Below are positions 13,172 through 16,738 of a stretch of 16,738 nt of DNA, piece by piece (position 1 is the stretch's first letter; each line of letters starts with the position of its first letter). The DNA comes from Minisyncoccota bacterium (lineage in GTDB: Bacteria > Patescibacteriota > Minisyncoccia > Minisyncoccales > Minisyncoccaceae). The notes under the pieces are model-generated. The model made no database searches. It was not told the DNA's origin and saw only the letters and a list, made by a program, of their open reading frames with translations. The position numbers and the translations under genes are program-made. The stretch lies in assembly GCA_028711945.1 (NCBI GenBank), contig JAQTRG010000004.1, forward strand, positions 1 to 16,738. Direction: 5' to 3'.

Positions 13172-13175
13172 ATTT

Positions 13176-14822
13176 TTATTCTTTAATTTTTGATTCTAAT
13201 TCTTCTAATGTGAAAGGTCTGCCATCATATTTTAAAATCTTCCTATCAACTTTAATTCCATATGAATTTAAAACATGTTCCATCTGAGCTGTAGCATTTG
13301 ATTCGACAAGAATTATTTCTTCTGCTCCTTCCAAAGCTTTCTGCATCTGCTTAGTTGGAAATGGTTGAAGAATAATTGGCTGGACAACTTTCATTCCTAA
13401 TTTTTCTCCCACTTCCCTAGATACTCCTTTGTTTGATCCCCAACAAATGATAACTTTAGAACCCTTGCCATATGTTTTAACAGCTTTTAAATTATCTACC
13501 TCTTTTTCCATTTCCTTAAACTTCCTCAATCTTTTTTCTTGCATTAAAATGATACTCAAAGCATCTTCTACTGTAATTCCTTTTTCATCATGCTCATAAC
13601 TTGTAGACTTCACTGTATCTCTTATCTCTCCTGGAAAAGCCATTGGAGAAATGCCATTTTCTGCATTTTTATATCTTGAATATTCTCCATTACCATCAAA
13701 CATTAATCCTTCTTCTTTTTTAACACTATTAATTAATGTTTCATCAAAGGGAAAAGTATTTTCAGAAAGTTCCTTATCAACTAATAAAATGGCTGGAGTT
13801 TGATATTTCCAAGCAAGATTCATAATCTTATTTGACCAAATAAAAGCTTCATTAACATCACTTGGAGCAATGATAAAGCGAGTAAAGTCTCCGTGTCCTG
13901 AAGCCAAGGTAAACAACAAATCACTTTGTCCGCTATATGTCGGAACTCCTGTTGCTGGACCAGTTCTTTGACTATTAATAATAACAAGTGGGGTTTCTGA
14001 CATTGCTGAGAGACTGATAGCTTCTGTCATCAAGGCAAATCCCCCTCCTGATGTTCCCACCATTGTTCTCTTTCCTGCATACGCACTACCAATAGCCATA
14101 TTAACTACTGATATCTCATCTTCCATTTGTATTGTAGCAACATTTAATTCTTCTTTATGGTCTGCTAAATAGTGCAAAACACTTGTAGCCGGAGTCATGG
14201 GATAAGCAATGTATTTTTCTAATCCTGCCGAAACAGCGCCTAATGCTATTGCTTCATTACCTGTTAATAATGGCTTTGGATTCTTTCCTGTTGCTTCAAC
14301 TTTCATTAATGACTCGACACTATCATATGCTCTCTTGGCAACATCTTTATTCTTTTCTAATTCTTTTTTAATTTCTTTTTCTAATACATTACTTAAAACA
14401 GAAAAATCTACGCCAATAATTTTAGCTAAAGCTCCAATCAAAGCAGTATTAGACATAATTGGAATTCCTCCTGCTTCTTTAGTGATTGTTTCTGCTGCAA
14501 CTCCAATTCCCTTGTCAAAATCAATCTTGTCTTTATTAAAAACAATCTTGCCATCAGAGGTAAGCCTGCTTTCATGTTGAACAATTGTATTCTTGTCTAA
14601 TGCCAACAAAAACTCAACCTTATCTCTTTCACAAAGAACCTCTTTATCAGAAACCATAATCTTTGAAAAATTATGACCTCCCTTAATTAAAGATTGATAA
14701 TCTTCGTGAATAAAAATATTATATCCTAACTCATTAAAAAGTTTGGCAATGATAAGACCTGCCTTTCTTGATCCTTGTCCAGCAGCTCCACCAACTATGA
14801 TTGAAAATTCTTTATTGTTCAT
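13176..14822 (-). CDS. 2-oxoacid:ferredoxin oxidoreductase, fused gamma-alpha subunit (KorA type)
   Basis: This is the large subunit of the CoA-dependent 2-oxoacid:ferredoxin oxidoreductase. The 548-residue protein is a natural fusion. Residues 1 to about 180 are the gamma domain, with GGAAGQGS (11-18) and HEDYQSLIKGGHNF (39-52). From about 195 onward is the alpha (pyrimidine-binding) domain, with GNEAIALGA, YPMTPAT (217-223) and MEDEISVVNMAIGSAYAG. TSGGGFALM and QRTGPATGVPT follow. A C-terminal domain (from about 450) ends with EEIILVESN and PFTLEELESKI. The order gamma-alpha plus a separate beta is the two-subunit architecture of Sulfolobus, Hydrogenobacter and Mycobacterium KorAB. No ferredoxin-like delta subunit is present here, so a free ferredoxin is needed. 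Pyruvate, 2-oxoglutarate and branched-chain substrates are all possible. It suggests an anaerobic, ferredoxin-based energy metabolism. It lies 13 bases after glmS. Confidence 0.93.
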   Translation of the reverse strand: MNNKEFSIIVGGAAGQGSRKAGLIIAKLFNELGYNIFIHEDYQSLIKGGHNFSKIMVSDKEVLCERDKVEFLLALDKNTIVQHESRLTSDGKIVFNKDKIDFDKGIGVAAETITKEAGGIPIMSNTALIGALAKIIGVDFSVLSNVLEKEIKKELEKNKDVAKRAYDSVESLMKVEATGKNPKPLLTGNEAIALGAVSAGLEKYIAYPMTPATSVLHYLADHKEELNVATIQMEDEISVVNMAIGSAYAGKRTMVGTSGGGFALMTEAISLSAMSETPLVIINSQRTGPATGVPTYSGQSDLLFTLASGHGDFTRFIIAPSDVNEAFIWSNKIMNLAWKYQTPAILLVDKELSENTFPFDETLINSVKKEEGLMFDGNGEYSRYKNAENGISPMAFPGEIRDTVKSTSYEHDEKGITVEDALSIILMQEKRLRKFKEMEKEVDNLKAVKTYGKGSKVIICWGSNKGVSREVGEKLGMKVVQPIILQPFPTKQMQKALEGAEEIILVESNATAQMEHVLNSYGIKVDRKILKYDGRPFTLEELESKIKE

Positions 14823-14835
14823 ATTTATTAATTAA

Positions 14836-16659
14836 TTATTCTACTGTCACGCTTTTTGCTAAATTCTTTGGCTTATCAATATCTCTCCCTAAAGCACTGG
14901 CTATATAATAGGCAAATAAATGCAAAGGAATAACTGAAATAATTGGCGTTAGCATTTCTAATGTCTTTGGAATATATATTACATCATCAGCAATTTTTCC
15001 TATTTCTTCATTTCCCTCTGTAGCAATTGCAATAACCTTTCCTTTTCTTGCTTTTACTTCTTCTATATTTGAAATCATTTTCTCATATACTGAATCTGTT
15101 GGACAAATAGCGATCGTTGGACAATTCTCATCGACTAGTGCTAATGGCCCATGTTTTAATTCTCCTCCTGCAGCTCCTTCTGCATGAATATATGATATTT
15201 CTTTTAATTTCAAAGCTCCTTCTAGGGCAACTGGAAAATTATACTTTCTACCAATATACCAAAAATCTCTATAATCTTTATATTTTTCTGCAATCTTTTT
15301 AATGTCTTCTCTAGTCTTTAATATGGTTTCTGCTAATTGAGGAAGCTTTATCAACTCCTCAACTATTCTTTTGCCCATTACTAATGCCATTTCTCTTTGC
15401 CTTCCTAAATAAACTGTGATCATAGCCAAAGTAGTTAATTGCCCCACCAAGGCCTTGGTTGAAGCAACAGCAATTTCTGGCCCAGAACGAGTATATACTC
15501 CAGCATTAGTTTCTCTTGATTGAGAAGATCCAACAACATTAGTAACTCCTAAAGTTAAAATTCCCTTTTCTTTCATTTCTTTTAATGCAGCTAAAGTATC
15601 AGCTGTTTCTCCTGATTGAGAAACAAAGATTGCTGCAGTGTTTTTATCAACCACTGGCTTTCTATATCTAAACTCTGAGCCAATGTCTGTTTCAGCAGGA
15701 ATATCAGCATATTCTTCAAGCATATATTCTCCAACTTTACAGGCATAATGAGCAGTACCACATCCAATTAAAATAATCTTTTCAATATCTCTTAATTCTT
15801 TTTCAACAGAATCTAATCCTCCTAATTTAACTAGTCCTTCTTCTTTTAACATTCTGCCCCTTATCGCATCTTCAATTACATTCCCTTCTTCCATAATTTC
15901 CTTAAGCATGAAATGTTCATATCCTCCTTTTTCTGCTTGCTCAATATCCCATTCAATTGTTTCTATTTGTTTTTTATTCTCAACTTCTTCTTTAAAAATA
16001 TTAAATCCATCTTTTCTTAAAACAGCTATTTCATAATCATCTAAAATAATAATCTGTCTTGTTCTTGCAATAATTGCAGATGGATCTGATGCAACCAATA
16101 GTTCATCTACTCCAACTCCGATAATTAAAGGAGAAGATAATCTTGCTGCCACCAACTTATCAGGATCTTTAGTTGAAACAACTGCTAAACCATATGTTCC
16201 CCTAACTTCTTTTAAAGCTTTTCTAACAGCATCTTCCAATACTCCATCAAAATGTTTTTCAATTAAATGAGCTAAAACTTCTGTATCTGTTTCTGATTTA
16301 AAGACATGCCCTTCATTGATAAGCTTTGTCCTTAATTCTTTGTAGTTTTCAATAATTCCATTGTGCACTACAAATATCTCTCCCTTACAATCAGAATGAG
16401 GATGAGCATTTTCTTCTGTAACTAGTCCAGTAGTTGCCCAGCGCGAATGGCATATAGCCAAATTACCTTTAAAATTACAATCCACAAATTCCTTTTCTGT
16501 TCTCTCTATCTTCCCAACTCTTTTAAACAAAGATGCTTTGCCTTCATTGATAAAACAAAAACCATAGCTATCATAGCCCCTATACTCCAACCTTTTTAAT
16601 CCTGCTAAAAGAATTGGAGAAGCATCCTTATTTCCAATATATCCTACAATTCCGCACAT
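14836..16659 (-). CDS. glmS: Glutamine--fructose-6-phosphate aminotransferase (isomerising)
   Basis: GlmS makes glucosamine-6-phosphate from fructose-6-phosphate and glutamine, the first committed step to UDP-GlcNAc. The 607-residue protein is close to the normal length (about 609). It starts MCGIVGYIGN, so Cys2 becomes the N-terminal nucleophile after removal of Met. The glutaminase domain shows YRGYDSYG, HSRWATTGLVTEENAHPH (71-88) and VVHNGIIENY (97-106). The isomerase half has two SIS domains: IGCGTAHYAC (298-307) and SQSGETADTL, then AEGAAGGELKHGPLALVDE. It ends LAKSVTVE, the canonical tail. Small departures are YDSYG where YDSAG is usual, and EEGNVIEDAI where E. coli has EQPNAIKNTL. It starts 1 base after the leuS stop and is followed by the oxidoreductase genes. 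No glmS-ribozyme-like leader can fit, because the upstream sequence is coding. Confidence 0.97.
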   Translation of the reverse strand: MCGIVGYIGNKDASPILLAGLKRLEYRGYDSYGFCFINEGKASLFKRVGKIERTEKEFVDCNFKGNLAICHSRWATTGLVTEENAHPHSDCKGEIFVVHNGIIENYKELRTKLINEGHVFKSETDTEVLAHLIEKHFDGVLEDAVRKALKEVRGTYGLAVVSTKDPDKLVAARLSSPLIIGVGVDELLVASDPSAIIARTRQIIILDDYEIAVLRKDGFNIFKEEVENKKQIETIEWDIEQAEKGGYEHFMLKEIMEEGNVIEDAIRGRMLKEEGLVKLGGLDSVEKELRDIEKIILIGCGTAHYACKVGEYMLEEYADIPAETDIGSEFRYRKPVVDKNTAAIFVSQSGETADTLAALKEMKEKGILTLGVTNVVGSSQSRETNAGVYTRSGPEIAVASTKALVGQLTTLAMITVYLGRQREMALVMGKRIVEELIKLPQLAETILKTREDIKKIAEKYKDYRDFWYIGRKYNFPVALEGALKLKEISYIHAEGAAGGELKHGPLALVDENCPTIAICPTDSVYEKMISNIEEVKARKGKVIAIATEGNEEIGKIADDVIYIPKTLEMLTPIISVIPLHLFAYYIASALGRDIDKPKNLAKSVTVE

Positions 16660-16660
16660 A

Positions 16661-16738
16661 TTATTTAGTTACAATATTTATTAATTTAGGAGGAACAACA
16701 AAAACTTCCTTAACTTCTTTGCCATCTATCCACTTCTT
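16661..16738 (-). CDS. leuS: Probable leucyl-tRNA synthetase, C-terminal 25 residues (gene continues beyond the right edge)
   Basis: The open frame runs from the right edge to a TAA at 16661-16663, encoding 25 residues that end EVFVVPPKLINIVTK. Bacterial LeuRS proteins end in a strand of the form KVIxVPGKLxNxVV, and this tail matches it. LeuRS charges tRNA-Leu, two genes of which lie 6 kb downstream. The tail is short, so another protein cannot be fully excluded. The stop is 1 base from the glmS start, so leuS and the glm genes form one operon. Confidence 0.72.
   Translation of the reverse strand, partial: KKWIDGKEVKEVFVVPPKLINIVTK

Noticed and set aside
1..16738. CRISPR array, insertion sequence, riboswitch or defence system
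   Set aside because: No regularly spaced repeats, transposase, terminal inverted repeats or long structured leaders were seen; the intergenic space is too small, the longest gap being the 73 bases between the lepB and 74-codon gene starts apart from the tRNA region.

Overview
This is an AT-rich, gene-dense bacterial chromosome segment (about one third G+C by eye) made of housekeeping genes. Neighbouring genes are usually separated by 1-13 bases or overlap slightly. No mobile element, phage gene or CRISPR array is visible. Trp is encoded by TGG, and TGA occurs only as the stop of pth, so the ordinary bacterial code fits. Most start codons lack a Shine-Dalgarno (SD) sequence. The compact genome, an archaeal-type GlmU, a two-subunit 2-oxoacid:ferredoxin oxidoreductase and trimmed-down operons suggest an anaerobic, fermentative member of the Candidate Phyla Radiation (Patescibacteria, perhaps Parcubacteria). 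That assignment is inference from style and gene content, not from a marker phylogeny.

Left block (1-5399, minus strand). Read in the direction of transcription it is lepB-hisS-rpsU-yqeY, then a hairpin, a lone alpha/beta-hydrolase gene, a second hairpin terminator, then ybeY-ftsA-ftsZ. ftsZ runs off the left edge. The block covers protein export, His-tRNA charging, ribosome assembly and maturation, and cell division.

Middle (5400-8314, plus strand). A 74-codon gene of unknown function is transcribed divergently from lepB, and the two promoters are interleaved. It is followed by pth and topA, whose stop and start overlap as ATGA. topA ends exactly where parB ends on the opposite strand.

Partition and tRNA region (8315-10212). 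parA-parB is transcribed leftward. Two tandem tRNA-Leu genes (anticodons CAA and CAG) are transcribed rightward. The two units appear to share the same -35 DNA.

Right block (10217-16738, minus strand). Read in the direction of transcription it is leuS (3' end only), glmS, the alpha-gamma and beta subunits of a 2-oxoacid:ferredoxin oxidoreductase, a YvcK/GlmR-family gene and glmU. GlmS, GlmR and GlmU form most of a UDP-N-acetylglucosamine supply line with a probable sensor; glmM is not in the window.

The strongest non-coding signal is promoter placement. At lepB, parA, pth and ybeY the -10 hexamer lies 6-13 bases before the ATG, which predicts leaderless or nearly leaderless mRNAs. The 74-codon gene is the exception, with a leader of about 19 bases and a perfect GGAGGTG. 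I did not find a clearly new multi-gene system. The best candidates for follow-up are the unknown 74-codon gene with its interleaved promoter, the shared parA/tRNA promoter, and the glmS-oxidoreductase-glmR-glmU operon.
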